DNA of 64,000 nucleotides, from the NCBI GenBank assembly GCA_964588325.1, contig CAZPOR010000004.1:186001-250000 (forward strand), given 5' to 3'. This stretch comes from Thiovibrio sp964588325. GTDB lineage: Bacteria; Desulfobacterota; Desulfobulbia; Desulfobulbales; Desulfurivibrionaceae. The position numbers and the translations under genes are program-made. The notes beneath the pieces were generated by a model. It searched no databases. It worked only from the letters and a program-made list of their open reading frames with translations, and was not told the DNA's origin. Shown piece by piece: positions 16,791 to 24,797 of the stretch; within the stretch, counting starts at the first letter, position 1; each line of letters opens with the position of its first letter.

Positions 16791-18158
16791 ATGGAATCCG
16801 GACCAGGCCCTTCCACCACCCACCGTCTGCCCCCGCAGAATCTTGAGGCCGAGCAATGCGTTCTCGGCTCAATCATGCTGCAACAGGGCGCCATGCCCAA
16901 AGCGGCAGAGACTCTCACCGAAGACGATTTTTACCGCGACGCCCACAAATACATCTTTTCCGCCATGATCACCCTGTTTGACCGTGGCGAACCCCTCGAT
17001 CTTATCACCATTTCCAACCTGCTGAAGGACAACAACCGGCTGGAGGCGGTGGGCGGGCCCACGTATCTTGCCACCCTCACCGACATCGTGCCGGTTGCCG
17101 CCAACATCGCCTATTACGCCAAGATCGTGCGGGAAAAAGCGATCCTCCGCAGGCTGATCCAGACCGGCACCGAGATCGCCGGCCGCTGCTACGAAGAACA
17201 GGACGATATCGACGGCCTGCTTGACGATGTGGAAACCACCGTCTTTGAAATCTCCCGGGCCAAGAGCGGCCAGTCCTATCATTCGCTCAAGACCGTCATC
17301 TCCGACACCTTCAAGTACATCGAACAGCTCTACGAACGCAAGGAACACATCACCGGCGTTCCCACCGAATACCATGATTTCGACAAGATGACTGCGGGGT
17401 TGCAGCGCTCGGATCTCATCATCCTGGCCGCCCGTCCCAGTATGGGCAAAACCGCCCTGGCCGTCAACATGGTGCAGAACGCCGCCCTGCTCCACAAAGT
17501 GCCGGTGGCGGTGTTCAGCCTGGAGATGTCCAAGGAACAGCTCGGCATGCGTATGCTCTGCTCCATCAGCCGGGTTGATGCCCAGCGGCTGCGCACCGGG
17601 TTCCTCAAGGAGCAGGATTGGCCCAAGCTCACCAGGGCGGTGGGCATGCTTTCCGAAGCGCCCATCTACATCGACGACACCCCGGCCATCACGGTGCTGG
17701 AGATGCGGGCCAAGTGCAGGCGCCTGAAAACCGAACACAACATCGGCATGGTGGTGGTGGATTACCTCCAGTTGATGCGGGGCAAGGCAAACACCCAGTC
17801 CCGCGAACAGGAAATCAGTGACATCTCCCGCTCGCTCAAGGCCATGGCCAAGGAGCTCAGCATCCCGGTTCTCGCCCTTTCCCAGTTGAACCGCAGCCTG
17901 GAAAGCCGCCCCAACAAAAGACCGCAGCTTTCCGATCTGCGCGAATCGGGCGCCATCGAACAGGATGCCGACGTGATCATGTTCATCTACCGGGACGAGG
18001 TGTACAATAAGGCGGAAGACAACCCGAGAAAGGGGATCGCCGAGATCATCATCGGCAAGCAGCGCAACGGCCCAACCGGCACCGTGGAGCTGGCCTTTCT
18101 CGACCGCTTCACCTCCTTTGAAAATCTCGCCCACCAGAGTTTTCCGCCAACGGAATAA
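16791..18158 (+). CDS. dnaB: Replicative DNA helicase DnaB
   Basis: A 455-residue hexameric 5'-3' helicase. The N-terminal domain starts at PPQNLEAEQCVLGSIML. The RecA-like motor has Walker A (ARPSMGKTALAVNMVQNAA), the Walker B region (MVVVDYLQLMRG) and the motif LSQLNRSLESRPNKRPQLSD with arginine finger positions. No intein interrupts it. It closes the ribosomal operon. A GC-rich inverted-repeat region follows before leuS. Confidence 0.97.
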   Translation: MESGPGPSTTHRLPPQNLEAEQCVLGSIMLQQGAMPKAAETLTEDDFYRDAHKYIFSAMITLFDRGEPLDLITISNLLKDNNRLEAVGGPTYLATLTDIVPVAANIAYYAKIVREKAILRRLIQTGTEIAGRCYEEQDDIDGLLDDVETTVFEISRAKSGQSYHSLKTVISDTFKYIEQLYERKEHITGVPTEYHDFDKMTAGLQRSDLIILAARPSMGKTALAVNMVQNAALLHKVPVAVFSLEMSKEQLGMRMLCSISRVDAQRLRTGFLKEQDWPKLTRAVGMLSEAPIYIDDTPAITVLEMRAKCRRLKTEHNIGMVVVDYLQLMRGKANTQSREQEISDISRSLKAMAKELSIPVLALSQLNRSLESRPNKRPQLSDLRESGAIEQDADVIMFIYRDEVYNKAEDNPRKGIAEIIIGKQRNGPTGTVELAFLDRFTSFENLAHQSFPPTE

Positions 18159-18227
18159 AATACGGCGGATAGTCTGTTGGTGGGGAATCCATGCGCAATC
18201 GAGCCTCCTGCAACCGCCCCCAAAAGT

Positions 18228-18325
18228 TTCTCCCCCCCGGCGGGGAGGCCCAAGAGAGGGGAAACCGCCAGAGCGGCAGGTGGCAACTTCACCCCTCCCC
18301 CCACCCCTCCCGTCGAGGGCGGGGA
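18228..18325. repeat. GC-rich intergenic inverted-repeat sequence
   Basis: Between dnaB and leuS there is a run of short nested palindromes: CCCCCCGGCGGGG (about 18233-18245), a piece around CCGCCAGAGCGGC (about 18265-18277), then CCCCTCCC...GAGGGCGGGG ending near 18324. It resembles dispersed intergenic repeats, but I see only this one copy here. No T tract, so not a standard terminator. Confidence 0.4.
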
Positions 18326-18358
18326 ATATAATTACGAAAAAAAACCGGATCAACGAAC

Positions 18359-20833
18359 ATGAAATACGATTTCAAGGCCATCGAAGAAAAATGGCGCTCC
18401 CACTGGCTTGCGAACAACACCTACAAGGCCAGCGAAGATTCCTCACGGCCCAAATACTATCTGCTCGAGATGTTCCCCTACCCGTCGGGCCGCATCCACA
18501 TGGGTCATGTGCGCAACTACACCATCGGCGACGTGGTGGCCCGCTACAAACGGATGAAGGGCTTCAACGTCCTGCATCCCATGGGCTGGGACGCCTTCGG
18601 GTTGCCCGCCGAGAATGCGGCGATCAAACACGACACCCATCCTGCCAAATGGACCTACGAAAACATCGACTACATGAAGAAACAGTTGCAGCGCATGGGC
18701 TTCAGCTACGACTGGGACCGTGAGCTCGCCACCTGCAACGACAAATACTACCGCTGGGAGCAGCTCCTCTTCATCAAGATGTACGAAAAGGGGTTGGTCT
18801 ACCAGAAGGTGACCACGGTCAACTGGTGCGAGACCTGCCAGACCGTGCTGGCCAACGAGCAGGTCATCGACGGCGCCTGCTGGCGTTGCGACCAGACCGT
18901 GCTGCCCCGGGAGATGAACGGCTGGTTCTTCAAGATCACCGACTACGCCGAGGAGCTGCTGGCCGGTTGCGACACGCTCACGGGCTGGCCGGAGAAGGTG
19001 CTCACCATGCAGCGCAACTGGATCGGCAAGAGCGTGGGCGCCGAGATCCAGTTCCCGATGGAGGGCTCGGATCAGTTGCTCACCATCTTCACCACCAGGC
19101 CGGATACCATCTTCGGCGCCACCTTCATGTCCATCGCCCCTGAACACCCAATGGCCCTGGCCTTAAGCGCCGGCACCCCGCAAGAGGCTGCGGTGCGAGC
19201 TTTCGTTGAACGCATCCGGGCTGAAAAACAACGGCAGAAACCCGATGACGAGGTGGAAAAGGAAGGGGTCTTCACCGGCGGCTACTGCCTCAACCCCTTC
19301 ACCGGCGCAAAGCTGCCGGTGTACGTGGCCAATTTCGTCCTCATGGAATACGGGACCGGCGCGGTAATGGCGGTTCCGGCCCATGACCAGCGCGACTTCG
19401 AGTTCGCCAAAAAATACGGAATCGAGATCAAGGTTGTCATCCAGCCCGAAGGCGAACCCCTTGATCCGGCGGCCATGACCGAGGCCCACGATGGCCCAGG
19501 CGCCCTGGTCGCCTCCGGGGAGTTCACCGGTCTGGCTTCGGAACAGGCCAAGACCGCGATCACAGCGGCGGCCACGGAAAAAGGCTTTGGCCGCCAGCGT
19601 ACCACCTTCCGCTTGCGCGACTGGGGCATCTCCCGCCAGCGCTACTGGGGCGCACCTATTCCCATGCTCCACTGCGCCCACTGCGGGGTGGTGCCGGTGC
19701 CGGAAAAGGATCTGCCCGTCAGCCTGCCCACGGATGTTCAGTTTGACAAATCCGGCAAATCGCCCCTGCATACCCTGGAGAGCTTCTACCAAACCACCTG
19801 CCCGAAATGCAACGGCCCGGCGCGGCGCGAGACCGACACCATGGACACCTTCGTCGAGTCCTCCTGGTATTTCGCCCGCTACGTTTCCCCCCGGTTCACC
19901 GACGGGGTTTTGGACAAGGCAAAAGCCGATTACTGGCTGCCGGTGGATCAGTACATCGGCGGAGTGGAACACGCCATCCTCCACCTGCTCTACTCGCGCT
20001 TTTTTACCAAGGTTCTGCGCGATCTCGGCTACCTGTCCATTGACGAACCGTTCACCAACCTGTTGACCCAGGGCATGGTGATCAAGGACGGCACCAAGAT
20101 GTCCAAGTCCAAGGGCAACGTGGTGGACCCCAACGAGCTGGTGGAAAAATACGGGGCCGACACGGTCCGGTTGTTCAGCCTGTTTGCCGCTCCGCCGGAG
20201 CGGGATCTTGAATGGAGCGATCAGGGGGTGGAAGGGGCCTACCGCTTTCTGAACCGGGTCTTCCGCCTGGTGGATGAAAACATCGGCGTCTTTGCCCAGC
20301 CTGCCTCGGGCCTGCCCCAGGAGATGAATGCGGCAAGTACTGCCCTGCACCGGAAAACCCATCAGACCATCCGCAAATTCGGGGCCGACATCGAGGCGAA
20401 ATTCCACTTCAACACCGCCATCAGTTCGGTGATGGAGCTGACCAACACCCTGTACAGTCTGGCCGGGGAAGAGAACAGCGCCCCCCCGCATCCCGCGGTG
20501 ATCCGCGAGGCCATCGAGGCAATGCTTGCCCTGCTCTCTCCCATGGTTCCGCATCTGTGCGCCGAACTCTGGGAGCTGACAAAACATCCCGCCCCCCTTG
20601 CCGAAGTGCTCTGGCCGGAGTACGATGACGAAGCGGTCAGGGAGGAGGCGATCACCGTTGTCGTCCAAGTGAAGGGCAAGGTGCGCAGCCAGCTCCAGGT
20701 TGCTCCGGGCACCAGCGAGGCCGACCTTGAAAAATTGGCTCTGGCCGACGACAAGGTGCAGAAATTCCTGGAAGGCAAACCGGTGCGCAAGGTGATTGTC
20801 GTGCCGAACAAACTGATCAATATTGTAAACTAG
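18359..20833 (+). CDS. leuS: Leucyl-tRNA synthetase
   Basis: An 824-residue class I synthetase. The HIGH motif is in YPSGRIHMGHVRNYTIGDV, the zinc-1 domain has CETCQTVLANEQ and CWRCDQ, the CP1 editing domain contains TTRPDTIFGATFM, and the KMSKS motif is GTKMSKSKGNVVDP. The C-terminal tRNA-binding domain ends with VRKVIVVPNKLINIV. It charges tRNA-Leu in the cytoplasm. lptE follows, a leuS-lptE order shared with many Proteobacteria. Confidence 0.98.
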   Translation: MKYDFKAIEEKWRSHWLANNTYKASEDSSRPKYYLLEMFPYPSGRIHMGHVRNYTIGDVVARYKRMKGFNVLHPMGWDAFGLPAENAAIKHDTHPAKWTYENIDYMKKQLQRMGFSYDWDRELATCNDKYYRWEQLLFIKMYEKGLVYQKVTTVNWCETCQTVLANEQVIDGACWRCDQTVLPREMNGWFFKITDYAEELLAGCDTLTGWPEKVLTMQRNWIGKSVGAEIQFPMEGSDQLLTIFTTRPDTIFGATFMSIAPEHPMALALSAGTPQEAAVRAFVERIRAEKQRQKPDDEVEKEGVFTGGYCLNPFTGAKLPVYVANFVLMEYGTGAVMAVPAHDQRDFEFAKKYGIEIKVVIQPEGEPLDPAAMTEAHDGPGALVASGEFTGLASEQAKTAITAAATEKGFGRQRTTFRLRDWGISRQRYWGAPIPMLHCAHCGVVPVPEKDLPVSLPTDVQFDKSGKSPLHTLESFYQTTCPKCNGPARRETDTMDTFVESSWYFARYVSPRFTDGVLDKAKADYWLPVDQYIGGVEHAILHLLYSRFFTKVLRDLGYLSIDEPFTNLLTQGMVIKDGTKMSKSKGNVVDPNELVEKYGADTVRLFSLFAAPPERDLEWSDQGVEGAYRFLNRVFRLVDENIGVFAQPASGLPQEMNAASTALHRKTHQTIRKFGADIEAKFHFNTAISSVMELTNTLYSLAGEENSAPPHPAVIREAIEAMLALLSPMVPHLCAELWELTKHPAPLAEVLWPEYDDEAVREEAITVVVQVKGKVRSQLQVAPGTSEADLEKLALADDKVQKFLEGKPVRKVIVVPNKLINIVN

Positions 20834-20864
20834 GCCTCCCTGCATGAATAATCGAGGCGCCCGA

Positions 20865-20936
20865 CGCCGTCACCTCGGCGGAAGCCGGGGTCCAGAAACT
20901 CCTGCCTACTGGATTCCGCCTTCCGCCGGAATGGCG
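20865..20936. repeat. REP-like inverted repeat, copy 1
   Basis: CGGCGGAAGCCGGGGTCCAG near 20876-20895 pairs with CTGGATTCCGCCTTCCGCCG near 20909-20928, giving a long imperfect hairpin. The same core occurs at 42322-42399. This is a dispersed extragenic repeat rather than a terminator, since no T tract follows. Confidence 0.7.
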
Positions 20937-20977
20937 CCAAAGGGTGAAACAAGAAAGTCCGGATACGGAGCCAGACC

Positions 20978-21523
20978 ATGAAATTCCTTCCCCTAAAAGC
21001 CCTGGGCGTGCTCCTTATCCTGCTGATTGCTGCCGGATGCGGCTACCACAACCCAAACATGCTGCCGCCGGACAAGCAGGGGAAGGTCCTCAAGCTCCAC
21101 ATTCCCATCTGGCCCAATCCGACCAATGAAATCCGGCTTGCTTCCGACATCAACAATGCCCTGCAGGACTGGCTCGGCCAGAGCAAGCAGTTCACCCTGG
21201 TGAACAGCTCCGGGGAAGCCGACTATGTCTTGAACGGCAGAATCAATGCGGTGAGTTATACAGGCCGGGCCTACGACGCCAAGGACCGGGCCCAGGCGCT
21301 CATTGCCACCTTAAACGTTGACTACACCGTCACCGACACCCACACCGGCAAACCAGCCTGGGAAGCCAAGGGCTTCGCCCTCACGGAAACCTATTCCCTC
21401 CAGACCGACGCCCACAAGAAACAGGCCTTGGAAACCCTGGTGGAAAACCTGTCCGAGCAGATATACCTCCGCCTGTACAGCGCCATCTCCCGCCACGAGA
21501 AAAACAAGAATCGGAGAAATTGA
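20978..21523 (+). CDS. lptE: LPS assembly lipoprotein LptE
   Basis: A 181-residue lipoprotein with signal and lipobox LLILLIAAGCGYHNP. GCGYH right after the lipidated Cys is typical of LptE. The body has the family's alternating strands (KVLKLHIPIWPNPTNEIRL, ADYVLNGRINAVSYTGRAYD) and a C-terminal helix. LptE plugs the LptD barrel in the outer membrane and helps insert LPS, so the cell is diderm with LPS. Its position behind leuS supports the call. Sequence identity to known LptE is low, as usual. Confidence 0.85.
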   Translation: MKFLPLKALGVLLILLIAAGCGYHNPNMLPPDKQGKVLKLHIPIWPNPTNEIRLASDINNALQDWLGQSKQFTLVNSSGEADYVLNGRINAVSYTGRAYDAKDRAQALIATLNVDYTVTDTHTGKPAWEAKGFALTETYSLQTDAHKKQALETLVENLSEQIYLRLYSAISRHEKNKNRRN

Positions 21524-21550
21524 CAGCCAGCAGTTCCCGGCTAAATATGA

Positions 21551-21580
21551 TTGGCAATATCCCGTTGGGAAAGGTATATA
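21551..21580 (+). promoter_or_regulatory. tkt: Putative promoter of tkt
   Basis: TTGGCA (21551-21556), an 18-base spacer and TATATA (21575-21580), about 67 bases before the tkt ATG. Confidence 0.45.
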
Positions 21581-21647
21581 GCAACGTTTCGTAATCATTC
21601 TTGCCCCAACAATCACATCACCACCGAATCAGAAACTGGAGGTCCCC

Positions 21648-23642
21648 ATGCCATCACGCAGAGAACTTGCCAATGCCATCCGCGCCCTGAGCATGGATGC
21701 CATCCAGAAAGCCAAATCAGGCCACCCCGGCGCGCCCATGGGCATGGCCGACATCGCCGAAGTATTGTGGAACGACTTTCTTACCCATAATCCCGCCAAC
21801 CCAAAATGGGCCAACCGCGACCGCTTTGTCCTCAGCAACGGCCACGGCTCCATGCTGCTGTACTCCCTGCTCCACCTCACCGGCTACGACCTGCCCATTG
21901 AGGAGATCAAGAACTTCCGGCAGCTCCACGCCAAAACCCCGGGCCACCCGGAATACGGCTACGCCCCCGGCATCGAAACCACCACCGGCCCCCTGGGCCA
22001 GGGCATTGCCAACGCGGTGGGCATGGCCATTGCGGAAAGAACCCTGGCAGGCCAGTTCAACCGGCCGGGCCACACGATTATCGATCATCACACCTACGTG
22101 TTCCTGGGCGACGGCTGCATGATGGAGGGGATTTCCCACGAAGCCTGCTCCCTGGCCGGAACCCTGGGGTTGGGCAAGCTCATTGCCCTGTACGATGACA
22201 ACGGCATCTCCATCGACGGCGAGGTGGAGGGCTGGTTCACCGACAATACCCCCATGCGTTTTCGCTCCTACGGCTGGCACGTCATCGAGGGCGTGGACGG
22301 CCACGACGGCGAGGCGGTAAAAAAGGCCATTGCCGAGGCACAGAGTGTAACGGACAAGCCCTCGCTCATCTGCTGCAAAACCGTGATCGGCTGGGGCTCC
22401 CCCAACAAACAGGGCAAGGAGGATTGCCACGGCGCGCCCCTGGGTGACGCCGAGATCGCCTTGGTCCGCGAGACCATCGGCTGGCCCCACCCCGCCTTCG
22501 AGGTTCCGGGCGAGATTTATGGTGGTTGGAACGCCAAGGACAAGGGCGCGGCCCGCGAGGCCGAATGGAACACCCGCATGGCCGCTTACAAAGCCGCGCA
22601 CCCGGAGCTTGCCGCCGAGCTTGAGCGCAGGCTCTCCGGCACACTCCCAGCGGACTGGCAGGCACAGGCCGGGGCTTACGTAGACGCGGTCAACGCCAAG
22701 GCGGAGAAGGTCGCCACCCGCAAGGCCTCCCAGAACTGCCTCAACGGCTACGGCCCGCTGCTGCCGGAATTCCTCGGCGGATCGGCTGACCTGGCCGGCA
22801 GCAACCTGACCATCTGGTCCGGGTGCAAGGGCATCAACACGGAGGCTGGCGGCAACTACATCTATTACGGGGTCCGCGAATTCGGCATGGCGGCCATTGC
22901 CAACGGCGTCGCCCTGCATGGCGGCTTCATCCCCTACACCGCGACCTTTCTGATCTTTTCCGAATACGCCCGCAACGCCCTGCGCATGGCCGCTCTCATG
23001 AAGCAGCGTTCGGTGTACGTCTTCACCCACGACTCCATCGGCCTGGGCGAGGACGGCCCCACCCACCAGCCCATCGAACAGGCAGCGACGCTCAGGATGA
23101 TCCCCAATATGGGCGTCTGGCGTCCCTGTGATGCAGTGGAAACGGCAGTGGCCTGGAAGATCGCCATCGAGCGGGCCACCGGCCCCACCAGCTTGCTGCT
23201 CTCCCGGCAGAACCTGCCCCACCAGCCCCGCACCGCCGAACAACTGGCCAACATCGCCAAGGGCGGTTATGTCCTCAGCGATTGCGGCTGCGGTACGCCG
23301 GATGCCATCCTCATCGGTACCGGCTCCGAGGTCGAGCTTGCGGTGGCGGCGGCGGCGGAACTCAAAGCCAAGGGCAAGAAGATCCGCGTGGTTTCCATGC
23401 CCAGCACCGATTGCTTTGACGCCCAGGACGCTGCCTACCGCCAGTCCGTACTGCCGGATGCGGTCCAGGCCAGGGTGGTCATCGAGGCCGGAGTCACCGG
23501 CGGCTGGTACAAGTATGCGGGCTGCAAGGGCACGGTCATCGGCATCGACCGCTTTGGCGAATCCGCCCCGGCCGAGCAGTTGTTCCCCTACTTCGGCTTC
23601 ACCGTGGAGAATGTGGTCAAGGCTGTGGAAGAAATTTTATAG
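21648..23642 (+). CDS. tkt: Transketolase
   Basis: A 664-residue thiamine diphosphate enzyme of the pentose phosphate pathway, exchanging two-carbon units between sugar phosphates. Seen in order: the N-terminal SGHPGAPMGMADIAEVLW, the ThDP-binding GDGCMMEGISHEA followed by LIALYDDNGISIDG, then the pyrimidine domain (REFGMAAIANGVALHGG) with THDSIGLGEDGPTHQPIEQ, and a C-terminal domain (VSMPSTDCFDAQD). GGAGG stands 6 bases before the ATG. Full length, unsplit. Confidence 0.97.
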   Translation: MPSRRELANAIRALSMDAIQKAKSGHPGAPMGMADIAEVLWNDFLTHNPANPKWANRDRFVLSNGHGSMLLYSLLHLTGYDLPIEEIKNFRQLHAKTPGHPEYGYAPGIETTTGPLGQGIANAVGMAIAERTLAGQFNRPGHTIIDHHTYVFLGDGCMMEGISHEACSLAGTLGLGKLIALYDDNGISIDGEVEGWFTDNTPMRFRSYGWHVIEGVDGHDGEAVKKAIAEAQSVTDKPSLICCKTVIGWGSPNKQGKEDCHGAPLGDAEIALVRETIGWPHPAFEVPGEIYGGWNAKDKGAAREAEWNTRMAAYKAAHPELAAELERRLSGTLPADWQAQAGAYVDAVNAKAEKVATRKASQNCLNGYGPLLPEFLGGSADLAGSNLTIWSGCKGINTEAGGNYIYYGVREFGMAAIANGVALHGGFIPYTATFLIFSEYARNALRMAALMKQRSVYVFTHDSIGLGEDGPTHQPIEQAATLRMIPNMGVWRPCDAVETAVAWKIAIERATGPTSLLLSRQNLPHQPRTAEQLANIAKGGYVLSDCGCGTPDAILIGTGSEVELAVAAAAELKAKGKKIRVVSMPSTDCFDAQDAAYRQSVLPDAVQARVVIEAGVTGGWYKYAGCKGTVIGIDRFGESAPAEQLFPYFGFTVENVVKAVEEIL

Positions 23643-23682
23643 TCCTATTGAGAAACAAGACTAGATTACAGAAACCAAACCG

Positions 23683-23759
23683 GTGCTTCGACAGGCTCAG
23701 CACGAACGGAAATCAATGCATTACGATTTTCACCGTTCGTGCTGAGCCTGTCGAAGCAC
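23683..23759. repeat. Perfect 27-bp inverted repeat between tkt and dus
   Basis: The arms 23683-23709 and 23733-23759 are exactly complementary (core TTCGACAGGCTCAGCACGAA) and enclose 23 bases. The arm sequence is one I recognise as a widely dispersed extragenic repeat in bacteria. Without a T tract it is not a normal terminator, although the hairpin could stabilise the tkt 3' end. Confidence 0.85.
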
Positions 23760-23810
23760 TTTTGTTACAGGTTCCTTAATCTTGCTCCTTTCACCTTGAG
23801 CCTTTCCCCC

Positions 23811-24764
23811 ATGTTCTCCATCGGCACCCTCCGCATCGACACCCCCTTTATTCTTGCCCCATTGGCCGGATACAGCGACCTCGCCTTCCGTCTGCAATGC
23901 CGGGAGCACGGCGCCTCTCTTTGTTTTTCGGAGATGATCAGTTGCCACGGCCTGCATTTCCGGCAAAAAAATACCCTGGATCTCGTCAGAACCGTGGAGA
24001 GTGAACGCCCGGTTGCCATGCAGCTCTTTGGCTCCGAACCCGAGCTCATGGGCGAGGCGGCGGGAATTCTTTCGGAATACCCCATTGACTGCATCGACAT
24101 CAACATGGGCTGCCCGGCGAAAAAGGTCATCAAAAAAGGGGCGGGCTGTTACCTCATGAAACTCCCCGCCCTGGCTGCGAAGATCATCCGGGCGGTGGTG
24201 CAAAACTCGAAAGTACCGGTGACGGTCAAATTCCGCTCCGGCTGGAATCACCAAAGCATCATTGCCTGCGATTTCGCGAAAATGGCCGAGGACAACGGGG
24301 CCGCCGCGATCACGGTCCACGCCCGGACCTGGAGCGACGGCTTTTCCGGCACCGCGGACTGGCGGCTCATCGCCCAAGTGAAACAATCTGTTTCCATCCC
24401 GGTGATCGGCAACGGCGATGTCCATTCCCATGGTGACGGGTTACGGATGCTGGCGGAAACCGGCTGCGACGGAGTGATGATCGGCCGGGGCGCCCTGGGC
24501 GCGCCCTGGATATTCTCCGCCGACGCGCCGGAAAATCCTTCCCTTGCCTTCAGACTCAAAGCCCTGAACCGCCACCTGGCCCTCATCGCCGAGCACCAGC
24601 CCAACACCCCGCCTTCCCAGATCAAAAACCACGCAGGCCGCTATTTCAAAGGGGTGCCCGGCGGATCGGAAATCAGACGCCGGATATTCAGCCAGACCTC
24701 CTATGCTGGCCTGCGAAAACTTATCGACTCGTTTGCCGCATCTCCCGCGCCAGCATCACATTGA
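23811..24764 (+). CDS. dus: tRNA-dihydrouridine synthase
   Basis: A 317-residue FMN-dependent enzyme that reduces uridine in tRNA D-loops. FILAPLAGYSDLAFR is the N-terminal FMN site, DINMGCPAKKV holds the active-site Cys, VKFRSGW and ITVHARTWSDGFSG follow, and GNGDVHS and GVMIGRGALGAPWIF bind the phosphate. The subtype (DusA, B or C) is uncertain; DusB is closest by overall pattern. The start is placed at ATG 23811, since upstream residues in frame belong to the inverted repeat. Its stop codon overlaps the promoter of the pilus locus. Confidence 0.93.
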   Translation: MFSIGTLRIDTPFILAPLAGYSDLAFRLQCREHGASLCFSEMISCHGLHFRQKNTLDLVRTVESERPVAMQLFGSEPELMGEAAGILSEYPIDCIDINMGCPAKKVIKKGAGCYLMKLPALAAKIIRAVVQNSKVPVTVKFRSGWNHQSIIACDFAKMAEDNGAAAITVHARTWSDGFSGTADWRLIAQVKQSVSIPVIGNGDVHSHGDGLRMLAETGCDGVMIGRGALGAPWIFSADAPENPSLAFRLKALNRHLALIAEHQPNTPPSQIKNHAGRYFKGVPGGSEIRRRIFSQTSYAGLRKLIDSFAASPAPASH

Positions 24765-24789
24765 CGTAGCCCCGGCGTTTAGGTACACT
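24761..24789 (+). promoter_or_regulatory. Promoter of the MSHA pilus locus
   Basis: TTGACG (24761-24766), a 17-base spacer and TACACT (24784-24789). The dus stop codon lies inside the -35. The -10 ends only 8 bases before the annotated ATG, so the transcript would be almost leaderless. Confidence 0.5.
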
Positions 24790-24797
24790 GACGGCAA

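Noticed and set aside
18159..18358. Terminator after dnaB
   Set aside because: The palindromes are GC-rich but no T tract follows any of them.
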